Part shown: piece after piece, positions 1 through 10,093 of the stretch
Position numbering within the stretch: the first letter of the stretch is position 1
Layout of the letters: every line of letters begins with the position of its first letter
From: Parasponia andersonii
Lineage: Eukaryota; Streptophyta; Magnoliopsida; Rosales; Cannabaceae
Length of the DNA: 64,000 bases
NCBI GenBank assembly: GCA_002914805.1
Contig: JXTB01000090.1
Coordinates: 848,840-912,839, forward strand
Direction: 5' to 3'
The notes under the pieces: generated by a model
The model's database searches: none
What the model was told of the DNA's origin: nothing
Seen by the model: only the letters and a program-made list of their open reading frames with translations
Made by a program: the position numbers and the translations under genes

Positions 1-789
1 AATTCTCCTCCTCTATCAGATCTCATGGCTTTGATCTGAAGACCGCTTTCCTTCTCTACAGCAGCCTTGAACTTCTTGAAAGCTTCAAAGACTTCTGATT
101 TTTGCTTCAAGAAATAAACCCAAGTTTTTCTTGAGAAATCATCAATAAAGAGCAAGAAGTAGTTGCTCTTACCGAAAGAACTTGGTTTGATAAGACCGCA
201 CACATCTGTATGCACGAACTCTAGTGGCTTTTGGGCTCTTGAATTCGACTCTTTTGGAAAGCTTTTCCTGAATTGCTTCCCGAGTAAACATCCTTCACAA
301 AGTTGATCAGGATGATTGATGCATAGCAAGCCTCTCACCATTTCTTTCTTGGACAGTAGCTCTAGTCCTCCAAAGTTGAGATGTCCGAATCTCAAATGCC
401 ATAGCCATAATGAATCCTTGTAACATGCTTTCAGACATTTTGCCATATCATTTTGAATGTTCAATAAGAACATTCTATTTCTTGACATAGGCACCTTAGC
501 AATCAAGTTCATATTGTTATCTCTTATAGAAAGACTATAATCTTTCAAGTGAATATCATAGCCTTTCTCTAAGAGTTGTCCCAAACTCAAGATGTTTGTT
601 TTCATTATGGGTACAAAATAAACATTTGAAATAAATTGATGCCCCCCATTTTTTAAGCGGATAAGAATTTTACCTTTTCCTTTTACCGCTACTTTTAAAT
701 CATCACCGAAGGAAACACTCCCACTGATTGATTCATCAAGCTCTATAAACATTGATCGACGTCCACACATATGATTGCTAGCACCGGTA
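1..789 (-). pseudogene. copia Pol, N-terminal part: protease, GAG-pre-integrase, integrase start
   Basis: Reading leftward from 789, one frame is open to the window edge. It begins with the aspartic protease active-site motif DTGASNHM (about 788-765). The GAG-pre-integrase/zinc-binding region follows (WLWHLRFGHLNF, then CINHPDQLCEGCLLGK, giving the HHCC ligands). Next comes the start of the integrase core (FVHTDVCG, then IDDFSRKTWVYFL), which is cut after RSDRGGEF. The frame is intact here but is out of register with the upstream Gag because of the duplication at 801-838. It would therefore be translated only after an additional frame shift. Confidence 0.9.
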
Positions 790-1845
790 TCAAGATACCA
801 TGTGTTGTCTTGTCCTCCATGTGTTGTCTTGTCCTCCATTGTTGTCGTTATATGCTAGTAGCACGGTGCCATTTTCTTCCATTTTTTCTTCAACGTAATT
901 GACTTTCTCTTCAATTATGCTATTGGGTATTCTACACTCTCTAGCATAATGTCCAAACTTGTGACAATTGAAACATTCAACTTGAGACTTCTCAGGCCTT
1001 GAGTTCATTCGACCTCTACCACGACCTCTTGTAGAGCTTTCTCCTCTTTCGAAATTGTTGATATGATAATTGTGGTTGTTGGAATTCCAACCTCGTCCAC
1101 GACCTCGACTTGTACCATGTCCTTGTCCTTGGGCTTGTCCTCTACCACGACCACGTTGACTTCTTTCGCTACATTGGCTATCTTCTTTCTCTGTAAGTTG
1201 TGACTTGAGAAGCTGCTCTTTCAAATTTGGCTTCTTCTTTTTCTTTTCCTCGTGAGCTTGTAAAGAACCCAAGAGTTGTTCTATTGTCATGGCTCCCAAA
1301 TCTTTAGTTTCTTCGATGACAGTAACAATATTCTCGAACTTTGGGTTTAACGATCAAAGAATCTTTTCCATAATTGTAAAATTTTCAAGTTTCTCACCAT
1401 TTCTCTTCATTTGATTGGAAATGGTTAGAACTCTGGAAAAGTAGTCAGAAACTGACTCAGTCTCTGTCATATGTAATAAATCAAACTCTCCTCTTAGAGT
1501 TTGAAGGCGGAACTTTTTGACATTTTCTTCTCCCTTGTATGAAATTTGAAGTTTCTCCCATGCTTCCTTAGCGGAGGTTGCACTTGAGATTTTCTCAAAC
1601 CCGTCGTCATCTAAGGCTTGGTAGATGAGGAAGAGAGCTTTTTTATCTCTCTTTCTTGAATCTTTTAAACTATCCTTCTGTGTTGAAGATAGTGTTGCCT
1701 CATCTCTTGGCTCTTCGTAGCCTTTCTCTACTGCTTCCCAAACATCATGTGCTCCAAGGAGGACTTTCATTTTGATAGTCCAATTATCAAAGTTATTACC
1801 TTGAAATGGTGGAACTTGAAGAGATGCTAAACTGCCGGTAGCCAT
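790..1845 (-). pseudogene. copia Gag (UBN2-type) with CCHC zinc knuckle, disrupted
   Basis: Capsid-type polyprotein of a copia element. It starts at the ATG at 1845 (MATGSLASLQVPPF) and shows the DUF4219/UBN2 signature (NFDNWTIKMKVLL, then KEAWEKLQ and FRLQTLRGEFD). An in-frame TGA at 1356-1354, where CGA (Arg) is expected, ends the first 163 residues. The same frame reopens and continues through a lysine-rich stretch, an RG-rich stretch and a zinc knuckle [14 protein letters not shown] (CX2CX4HX4C). It then runs out of frame after a 19-bp duplication (801-838) and stops at 792-790. Known for the family: Gag forms the virus-like particle and binds the element RNA. This copy should make only a truncated Gag. 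Confidence 0.92.
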
Positions 1846-1929
1846 AACTCTTAACAGAGTGAGTTTTTAGAAATTTTGACTACACAGATAGATCCAGAAT
1901 GCCAAAAAACCTTAAGATTGACTTGTATA

Positions 1930-2150
1930 TCGACTTGGTCAAAGTCAACAGTCAAAGTCAACGCTCGGTCAACGGTCAACGCCGGTCAACAGTTGGTCAA
2001 CGCTCTGACGGCTTAGTCAACGGCGCGGTCAAACGGCTTTGATGGCTTGGTCAACGGCTCTGATGGCTCAGCTTTGATGGCTTGGTCAACAGCTCTAACG
2101 GCTCGGTCAAATGACTCTGATTCCACTCAACTCAGTGAGTTGACTCAGTT
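1930..2150 (-). repeat. Imperfect GGTCAACGGCTC-type tandem array in the copia leader
   Basis: Between gag and the primer-binding site the + strand repeats short units such as GGTCAACG, GGTCAACGGCTCTGATGG and CTTTGATGGCTTGGTCAAC about ten times with small changes. The block lies wholly inside the element's untranslated leader. Its role is unknown; the repeats could simply come from replication slippage. Confidence 0.75.
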
Positions 2151-2380
2151 TATGGTAGCAAACTTCCGATTACTCGTTCTGACACGTTCGGACTCCGATT
2201 GAGCTGATTTTTGTGGCAGTGTGTTCGTCTCGTCGAGCTCTTCGATTTGATATATAATAGTAGTGTGTTTGGAACAAATAGCTAATACTCTCAATCTCAA
2301 GAATTCTTTTCTGATGTGGAAGATCAGTCAAAGCTGCAACCACAGAGCATACTTAGAATTTCAAGAGAACTCACAACCTT

Positions 2381-2392
2381 ACTCTGATACCA
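2381..2392 (-). other. Primer-binding site for initiator methionine tRNA (copia)
   Basis: The minus strand reads TGGTATCAGAGT, one base off the usual plant copia site TGGTATCAGAGC, which pairs with the 3' end of initiator tRNA-Met. It sits three bases inside the LTR edge, where first-strand priming is expected. Confidence 0.9.
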
Positions 2393-2395
2393 CTT

Positions 2396-2848
2396 TGTTG
2401 GAAAGTAAAAAAAACTTTATTACTCACTCAAATACCTTTATAAGAGAAAATTCTCAACTTCACTTTTCAAGCTCACTCACTCACTCACTCACTAGAAGCT
2501 ATGCTTCTTTCTCTCTTCTTTTCACTCTTAGAAGCTTTGCTTCTTACTTGATGCTTAGAACTCAAATAAGGAGGGTTATTTATACTACATGAGAAACAAT
2601 GAGAACTACACAAATAAATAATTACAAAAATCCTTAAACCACACATATTTTCTTCTACACACTTCTAATTCACATGTAAAAAGCTAATATCTACCTAACA
2701 CTAGAAGATTCTAGGTGGAAGGCTTCTTTAATTTGGATTTGGGCTTTTTCTTTTGTGAGTTTTGCACTTGGGCTAACTCCAACTTATTGGGCCTCATATT
2801 GATGGGCTTAAATATTTCTTATGGGCTTAAACAAGTTTATTTTCAACA
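2396..2848 (-). repeat. 5' LTR of the copia element (453 bp)
   Basis: The LTR is bounded by TGTTG (2396) and CAACA (2848), the inverted TG...CA ends of LTRs, next to the primer-binding site. On the minus strand it holds a TATA box (TATAAATAA, 2584-2576) that fits the element promoter. A (TCAC)n run lies at about 2468-2493. The TCAC run and the GAAGCT repeats explain a spurious 109-codon plus-strand frame (2263-2592). Confidence 0.88.
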
Positions 2849-2853
2849 TGATT

Positions 2854-3196
2854 ACTATAATATCTACGAGATCTAGTTTAGGACAATATCTAAAGAGAGA
2901 GGGTTATTTAACCTAGCATTCTTTCGACTTTTAGTGTCTAAAAATTATTTTAGAAGTGCTTGGATCGATGGATTTCAAAAGAATTTCCTTTGCGGAAAAT
3001 TTGATTTTATATGGTAAAATTTCAAAAAATTGAAAAATTCTGAATTTAATTTTTTTTTTTTTGAAAAATCCTTAATTTATTTAAAAAATACTACTTTTAA
3101 AAATATTTAGAAAATACTATATTTTACAAATTAATAAAATATTTTAGATAATTGGTTAAATTAATTGAGGTGACAAGTCTGATTATCACAGGTAAC
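2854..3196. other. AT-rich intergenic sequence, nothing recognised
   Basis: No coding frame, tRNA or transposon terminus was recognised. The stretch is rich in A and T homopolymers. Confidence 0.6.
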
Positions 3197-3569
3197 TAGG
3201 CGTGGTAATATAGGTCATGACATGATAACACAACTTGAAACCCACACGATTTGTTGAATTTACTTGACATGAAATTGACACGATTAAATAATTTTTTAAC
3301 AAATTATATTAAATAATTATTTTTAAAAAAATATTTTTTCATGAATTTCTTGTAGATGAAATAAAAAACATAAAGATAATGAACTAGTTTCTCTTACCAT
3401 AGTAAAACTTAATTAAAAAAATATAGTAAACTGACAATTATATTATTTATATACATTTTGACTCATCAATTTGCACGTCGTTTTCATTAAACAAATGACA
3501 CATAGGTTAACATATTAATGACACAATTTAATTAGGTTAAACACGACACGATACAAATTGTCACCCCTA
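3197..3569. mobile_element. hAT-like MITE (373 bp) with 8-bp TSD
   Basis: The ends are inverted repeats: TAGGCGTGGTAATA at the left and, on the other strand, TAGGGGTGACAATT at the right. Flanking 8-mers are CAGGTAAC (3189-3196) and TAGGTAAT (3570-3577); they agree at 6 of 8 positions and differ only by transitions. An 8-bp duplication and TAGGG-type ends fit hAT. The interior carries the ACACGACACGAT-type motif of a widespread plant MITE family, also seen at 27090-27770. No coding capacity. Confidence 0.75.
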
Positions 3570-3577
3570 TAGGTAAT

Positions 3578-4296
3578 CCGATTGGTTACCTCAAATACAT
3601 GTACATTTAAAAAGTACCAATTTTGAAAAACAATAGCAGTAATTTTAGAAATATTTTTAGAAAGTGTTATTTTACTGAATAAACTTTTAAAAAATGATAT
3701 ATTTCTAAATAAATCCAAAAATTTTCGAAATGTTCAGCCTATTCACAATGTTCAGCCTCTTCTTGAATGAAATGATTATTTAGAAAGCCAACCAAACACA
3801 AAAACAAAGAAAAATAAAACCCCCTATGAGAAATAGAGATCCAAAAGATCTCCCTTCTATGCGATTTAGAAATAAACCTCCAAAGAGAAGGCCAATCTGT
3901 AACTATCTGCTATATTGATAAGTAGAACAAGCCGGTTTAAAATATGCAATTCTACGACAGTTGGTTTGTCATGACTTGGGAAGTCTATGCAAGATAATTT
4001 CTTCCTTTTTTTTACCCCTAAAATCTTTTAAATTTGGATGGATTATAAATTAGCTCAAATTGATGATTTGAAATTTATTGACAACTAATAATCTATTCTC
4101 TCTTAAATCTTTCTTACCAAATACCTATAATACTTCAAATCCATCAACTAATCCATTCATTGCTTTGATTCATTCTACTTCTCCTTTCTACTAAACAAAC
4201 TGAGAAAAATACGGAAAAAAAAGAATTGCTAAACAACATCCGATTTAATTAAATACCAAAAAACTAATCTTTGAGCAACACTAATAACACTATAAC
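3578..4296. other. AT-rich intergenic sequence, nothing recognised
   Basis: No coding frame or repeat boundary was supported in this stretch between the two MITEs. Confidence 0.55.
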
Positions 4297-4834
4297 TAGA
4301 TCCTGGCAAAATGGGCTAGGACAAATGGGCCGTCCCGTAGCCCGCTATTGTGGCTCGTGGGCCGGCTCAGCCCGTTCCATAATAGAACGGACCCGAGCTA
4401 GGCCTATATATCTAGGCCTACCAAAATTAATTTTTTAAAAATAAATTTTTTCATATACCTATAAATACACATTCTCTTATTCTTTTTTTTATATATATAT
4501 TTTCAAATTTAAATCTAATTCTAAATAATTTTCTTAAGGGTTTTAAACTTTTTTTTATCAAGTATCAACTTATATACTTGTAACTTATTTAATTATTTTA
4601 AAATTTGTATCAATAGGGAAAAAAATAACATATTACTTTTTTAAAAAAAAAATTAAAATTTCTAACATTTTTAACTAATTATATATATAATAATGTTATT
4701 TTTTAATTTTTTTTAAAGTGAGCCAAAAACAGGCAAACCTGCCTAGGAGGCCAGTGAGCATCAAACAGACTCACTCCTCTTTTAAACCTTTAGACTAGTC
4801 TGGCCCATCCAACTCACCTATTTTGGTACCTCTA
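4297..4834. mobile_element. hAT-like MITE (538 bp), GGGCCGGC-rich ends
   Basis: The left end starts TAGATCCTGGCAAAATGGGC and the right end, on the opposite strand, reads TAGAGGTACCAAAATAGGTG. Both subterminal regions hold the GGGCC/GGCCC words (GGGCCGGCTCAGCCCG) of a common plant MITE group, around an A+T-rich core. Flanking 8-mers ACTATAAC (4289-4296) and ATTACAAT (4835-4842) agree at 5 of 8 positions with only transitions, consistent with an old 8-bp duplication. Confidence 0.68.
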
Positions 4835-4937
4835 ATTACAATTTATCCATAATAAATATGTCAATAGAATTAGTAATGTTACATGTGACTATGTGAAATG
4901 CTTTAAAATCCTTATATATGGAACTATGAATAGGCTT

Positions 4938-5153
4938 TTAATAGCAAAATTGTAGAACGTTCAAACTGGTACTGAAAGTAGTCACATTATTGAAACAAAC
5001 GTTTTCACTGTGAATTTCATCAGTTAAAGTTTGAAACCAATAATTTTTCGCCTTTGTTACGATTTCTTGTACATTTTTAGCAACAAGTCTCTTTGCCAAA
5101 GTCCAAGCAAACTGTGAAGAAATTGTGGTCCAAACTTTTAACGAGCTAGCCAT
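4938..5153 (-). other. Unrecognised short frame abutting the CACTA insertion
   Basis: A 71-codon open frame starts at the ATG formed by the CACTA target site (5153-5151) and reads MASSLKVWTTISSQFAWTLA at its start. I recognise no family. If the CACTA element is removed, the sequence just upstream on this strand is a long pyrimidine run ending in TTTTTTAG (AG at 14365-14364), which looks like a plant splice acceptor. It may therefore be an exon remnant, or chance. Confidence 0.25.
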
Positions 5154-5520
5154 CACTATTAAAAATATCTACTATCACGACGCGTGCACGAACGTACTGT
5201 GATAAGTGATTAACTATCATATCGCTTAATAGGCGCCGTGATAAACGGAGGCAATACAACGGCGCTTAAGAAGCGCCGTGGTATCCCATATTTAATGGTA
5301 CGCTTTGGGCGCCGTTGTATTTAACTTTCACAACGCCCATAAGGCACCGTGATACATATATCTCAGCGCTTAATAAGCACCGTGATAAAATACCACGGCA
5401 CCTAAGAAGCACCGTGGTATCCTATCTTTAACGGCGCCTTTTGGGTGCCATTGTATTTAAGTTTCACGGCGCCCATAAGGCGTCGTGATACACTTTTCTC
5501 AGCACCCATATGGCACCAAG
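5154..5520. repeat. Left terminal and subterminal repeats of the CACTA element
   Basis: Many copies of 10-15 bp words occur in both orientations: GGCGCCGTGATA, AAGCGCCGTGGTAT, CGGCGCCCATAAGGC and degenerate GCACCGTGATA. In CACTA elements such words are the binding sites of the TNP1/TnpA-like protein near each end. The copies vary at CpG sites (GCGCCG to GCACCG), which fits methylation decay. Confidence 0.85.
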
Positions 5521-5532
5521 GTAGGGGCTCAA

Positions 5533-5646
5533 TATAAAGGACCCCAAAACAAGCCCCAGCAGAGACAATTCGCTCTTCCTCTTCACTTCCAGCTGCGATC
5601 AAGTCTCCCCCTTCTACCATTTTCACCATTTTCTCCAGCAAACAAG
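5533..5646 (+). promoter_or_regulatory. Likely CACTA transposase promoter and 5' untranslated exon
   Basis: A TATAAA (5533-5538) lies directly inside the subterminal repeats. A CT-rich leader follows and ends in AACAAG with a donor-like GTATAT after 5646. This is the usual place for the promoter and first non-coding exon of a CACTA element. It is inferred from position and motif only. Confidence 0.5.
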
Positions 5647-7878
5647 GTATATTGAAGCTTTTAAACTCGTTTTTGTAACTAAAATTAGATTACGCATTGT
5701 CTTAATTATGATTTTGACCAATTCTTTTGTAGAAATTTCATGTTTTAGGTTAAATTTAAAAGAGTTTATATTTGTAACCCTAATTTATCAAATGTGAATA
5801 TCTTGAGCATGCATTGATAATCTTTACTCTTGTAGTATCGAGTTAGACTATTTATTTACTAGAAATCTTATTTTTGGGTATGTTTTGCTAATTAATCCGA
5901 ATGTGTTATTATTTTGTTGCTATTTTTTTTTATTTATTTTAGGTGAAATGTGAGTTCGTTTAGTTGTAAAAAATTTTAAATTGAAGGTGTGTTATATGAA
6001 TTTATACCAATTTCATGCTTATTTACTAGAAATCATATATTTGGTTATATTTTTTAATTTCCATCCTTAGTGTCAATTAATCCAAATCTATGCAATTTTA
6101 ATTGAATATTGTATAGTTTTTTAAAAATTTACATATTCAATGTTTTTAATTGGGTGAAGTCATGTGGAGTTAATCATTAGTTGCAAAAGTTTAAAATTGA
6201 GGTAGGCTCTCTAAATTTCTACAAATTTTATATTAGATACTTAGTACTACTTAATTTGGACATGATTAATTATAATAGGCCAGCTTCACCAATATTTTGA
6301 GGGCAAGTGCAAAATATATCTTTGAGAGACTCTATTATACTTGAATGTGATGAATTGAACCATTTAGCATTTGTCATAATTTTTAGACCAATTAAACTAT
6401 TTGGAAAATTTCTGTGGAGCATATATAAGTCAGTTTTCATGTATTACTTTTTTTATCATTAATATTGGAAAAACGATCATGACCTATGAATTTTCCATTT
6501 TATTCATTATGATCACATGCATTCGCATGCCTCATGAAAGGACTTCTCATATTTCAAGAGACGACGACATTATTTGAAAACTTATAGTGGTTAGAAAGGA
6601 GATTAGTATTAAAAGATATTAGAGCTATGAAAAAGTATGAAAAGCGGCACACATATATATCTTAGGTAAAAAGGAAAAAATAATTAATCAACCTGCAATT
6701 GGGCATTGTTGGCATAGTTGGTCTCTTCTATGTCGTCTGCAGTGAAAAACATCCTCTTAGACTTCATATTAGGAACTTTGTCTTCATCCAAAGCCATATT
6801 GTTCAGAAATCAGTTTGATAAAAAATAGGAGATTGTTAATTTTAGAATGCCAAAAAATGAACCATATATATAGAAGTATATTAAGGTATGTTATCATCAA
6901 AATTCTCTATTTTCTTGGGGCATGAGAATATGATTAATTGACATAGAGACATTTTTTGAATCTAAGTGGCGCTAAATATATTCATTGGAGCTATCTCTAT
7001 ATATTCTTTTTTTTCCCGTTCTCAAAATTTTGTCTCAACTCTCAAGTTTCTCATATATAAAAAGAGTGATTTTCCTATTTGTACGAGCTAGCTAGAATCA
7101 TAAATAATGTCAAGAACGTGTATATATCAACATTTATACAAAACCCATCAATAGTCTTGATTTTCCTTTTGATGTTTGAAAGGTTAACTTGAGATGTTTG
7201 ATTCTAAAATTTTTTATTTGTTGGATATAGATTGTTGTTGTAGAATTCTATATCATTTTTTAGTTGTCAAAATTCTTATTTTGCATATATACTTATTTCA
7301 AATATATGAATTTTCAAATTTAAAGTATTGTGGACTATAGATGTTTAATTTTATTTATCATTTTAATTTACGTATAGGTTTTAGTAGAAGTTAGAGTACT
7401 TAGATTACTTGTGAATTAGCAAACTGAGCAAACTGAGGTATGTTTTTTCAAATTTATTTTTTTTTATTGACTTATGTCACTTTCACATTGGCTTTATCTT
7501 ATTATTTTGGAAAATTTAAACTAGATGAGATATGATATCATATAGGAAATTGTATATTGTGGTGATTTGATGATGTTATAATTGTGTGGGATTACTTGAG
7601 TTTATTATTTGTGTTGATATTATTTTGTCATATGTTATATTTGGTTGATTGACAAAATATTTGTAACAAATGAGACTATTTAAGAATAAATTAAGTTTTG
7701 AATTTGGTAGTACTTAAAAATATAAGAATAATTTGAAATAAGTGTAATATATAATTGGTGGTTTAGTTACTCAATTGGTTAATGATAGAAATAGGGGAGA
7801 TTATGTACAATTTTTTATGGTACTCAATTTAGTTAGTTTTTGATATCAGTTATTTTTTTTTTTCCAATTGTGCTTAGA
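5647..7878. other. CACTA internal non-coding region
   Basis: Very AT-rich sequence between the leader exon and the transposase, probably the first intron of the transposase transcript. Apart from the antisense 35-codon frame at 6693-6797 nothing coding was recognised. Confidence 0.55.
6693..6797 (-). pseudogene. Candidate captured host exon (antisense) inside the CACTA element
   Basis: On the minus strand an ATG at 6797-6795 opens 35 codons (MALDEDKVPNMKSKRMFFTA at the start, then an acidic and asparagine-rich end). They finish exactly at a good splice donor, GCAG|GTTGAT, at 6693/6692. The frame is antisense to the transposase genes and resembles no transposon protein. CACTA elements are known to pick up gene fragments, so this is inferred to be the first exon of a host gene. 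I cannot name the parent gene. Confidence 0.45.
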
Positions 7879-9400
7879 ATGGATAAGGAATGGATATTGA
7901 TAGATAGACTATCGACTGAATATAGAAAGGGAGTTGATAGCTTTTTGGAGTTTGCTATTAAAAATGTCAAAGATTCCAATTTAATTCCATGTCCATGTAT
8001 TAAATGTGGAAATTTGCAAAAGATAGATGTTAAAAAGATAAAAGAACACTTATATTTCAATGGAATAAATCAAAGTTAGAAATAATGGATTTGGCATGGT
8101 GAAAAGGTTCCAATTACCAGATTTTCATCAAAGAAGAGTATAAGAGATGATTATGAATTAGATTTAAATGATGATCTTTTTGAAATAATTGATGATGCAC
8201 AGTATGAAACAGATGTAGATCCGATTAAGTTTCAATCATTACTTAATGACACTGAGAAACCGATCTATCCGGATTGTACGAAATTTACAAAGTTGTCTGT
8301 ATTATTGAAATTGTATAATTTGAAAGCAAGACATGGATGGAGCGATATGAGTTTTTCAGACTTGTTAGCTTTACTATGAGAGATATTGCCAAATGATAAT
8401 GAAATGTCACCTTTCTTTTATGAGGCCAAAAAGACTTTATGCTCATTGGGTATGCAATATGAGAAAATTCACGCTTGCCTATATAATTGTATTTTATATC
8501 GAAAGAAATTTAAAGATGCAATTTGTTATCCAGTATGTGGTGAGCCTAGATGGCAACAGAATAAAAATTCTAAAGAGGTAAAAGTTGAAACCCCTGCTAA
8601 GGTTTTATGGTATTCCTCCAATTCCTCGTTTTACCCGTCGTGAGCATGCTAAAGATCTAATGTGGCATGCGAATGAGAGGATAGAAGATAGTAAACTTAG
8701 ACATCCAGCCGATTCACCAGCTTGGAAAATAATAAATTACAAATGGCCTTCTTTTGGAAGTGATCTAAGGAATCTTCGTCTTAGTCTATCTGCGGATGGT
8801 ATTAATCCTCATACAACTCTAAGTAGCAAATACAATTGTTGGCCTGTAATGCTTGTAATCTATAATCTTCCTCCATGGTTGTGTATGAAAAGAAAGTTTA
8901 CACTTCTTACAATGTTAATATCATGACCTAGACAACTTGGTAATGACATTGATATATATTTAGCCCTGTTGATTGATGAGTTGAATAGTTTGTGGAATGA
9001 TGGTATGAAAGCCTATGATGCATATAAGGATGAAGAAGCAAATGTAAAAGTAATCGGAGTACCCGCATCTTCAAATATTAATAAAAGCGTAAGTGATGGT
9101 GTCGTGTGTACAGTTAAACGAGAACAACTAGACCAAGTATATTATACTGTGTTACAAAATATAGCTAAAGTCCAACCTTTCATCGAGTAAGTTTTTTTAT
9201 GAATTAGATTTTCATTGATTGAATGTTGAATTGTTTAATAATAATGGTTTACTTTGGGGATGATTTGTTGAAGGGAGCATATAAATTGGATCAAAACACA
9301 ATTCTCAATGAAATCAAAAAGAGAGAAATGGATCCATGATAAACATCATCGAACTTTTATTAGTTAGTTTTGCGAACGGGTAATTCCAATTAGTTATTAC
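7879..9400 (+). pseudogene. CACTA TNP2 transposase (Transposase_21), internally deleted
   Basis: It begins MDKEWILIDRLSTEYRKGV, the transposase-associated domain (its CPCIKCG lies at about 7990-8015), and passes through KLYNLKARHGWSDMSFSDLL. It then enters the TNP2 core (YEAKKTLCSLGMQYEKIHAC, HANERIEDSKLRHPADSPAW, LSADGINPHTTLSS, NLPPWLCMKRKFT). Breaks are TAG at 8077-8079, TGA at 8377-8379, a frame change near 8610 and TGA at 8924-8926. After KAYDAYKDE (about 9035), where the family normally continues for several hundred residues, the text jumps to the DUF4218-type tail (QLDQVYYTVLQN, QPFIE). That tail ends at a GTAAGT donor (9188). A further tail (KWIHDKHHRTFI) lies at about 9330-9380. The core is therefore partly deleted and cannot be active. 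Confidence 0.9.
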
Positions 9401-9473
9401 AATTAGTAGTTTTATTTCATTTTTTCCCTATTTCTAATTGTTAATTTTACATTTTGAATAGATTGTAGTTAAA

Positions 9474-10093
9474 ATGAACAAGGCAACACACAATCTATCT
9501 GATACATTGAAATGGATATCACGTGGACTATATTTGGATGTAATTAAATATAATGCTTATCAAGTTAACTGTGTTCATTTTAGCATAAGAGGCCGCAATA
9601 ACATAAGAACAACCCAAAATAATGGGGTAAGTATTGTTGCAAAAACTATACAATTTTCAAGTTCTAAGGATAAAAACCCAATAGAAGGTGATATGGTATA
9701 CTATGGTGTTATCGAGGAAATTTGAGAATTTGATTTTGTCACATTTTGGTTGCCGGTGTTTATGTGTCAATGGGTGGAGAGTAACCATGGGGTTAGAGAA
9801 GATGAGTTAGGCTTCACTTTAGTTGATCTAAACCAGATAGGTGACAAGAATGATCCATTTATATTGGCAACACAAGCAAAACAATTATTTACGTCAATGA
9901 TCCATTTGATGCTCGATGGTCAATTATTCTTACAACAAAACTGAAAGAATATCAAAATTTAGGAGTTGAAGATGAGAACGAAATACTTGTTGGTCATGAA
10001 ATATTCTCAAAAGGAGTTTCGATGGAGGCTTTGATAGAAGACGTTAATGAAGGTGATGTTACATGTTTACGAGATGATGGTGAAGGTATTTAG
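9474..10093 (+). pseudogene. CACTA DUF4216 segment of the transposase gene
   Basis: The frame shows the DUF4216 pattern that follows TNP2 in plant CACTA elements: NNGVSIVAKTIQFSSSKDKN, then YYGVIEEI, a TGA at 9723-9725 where Trp is expected, then FWLPVFMCQWV, DELGFTLVDLNQIG and DPFILATQAKQLF. After about 9900 a frame change occurs. The remaining acidic tail (ENEILVGHEIFS, DVTCLRDDGEGI) ends at a stop near 10091. A splice acceptor (TTTTGAATAG) lies just upstream at about 9461. The function of DUF4216 is unknown. Confidence 0.85.

Larger units (their letters stand above)
1..2848 (-). mobile_element. Ty1/copia LTR retrotransposon, 5' portion, cut by the window edge
   Basis: On the minus strand the order is LTR (2848-2396), primer-binding site (2392-2381), leader (about 2380-1846), gag (1845-790) and the start of pol (789-1). 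The gag, protease, integrase order is that of Ty1/copia. The element runs off the left edge inside the integrase core, so reverse transcriptase, RNase H and the 3' LTR lie outside. It cannot be autonomous: gag has an in-frame stop and a 19-bp tandem duplication shifts the frame just before the protease. If the 3' LTR exists, the target-site duplication should begin with the five bases after the LTR, TGATT at 2849-2853. Confidence 0.93.

Noticed and set aside
2263..2592. 109-codon plus-strand frame
   Set aside because: Runs from the copia leader through its primer-binding site into the LTR and is opposite to the element's coding strand.
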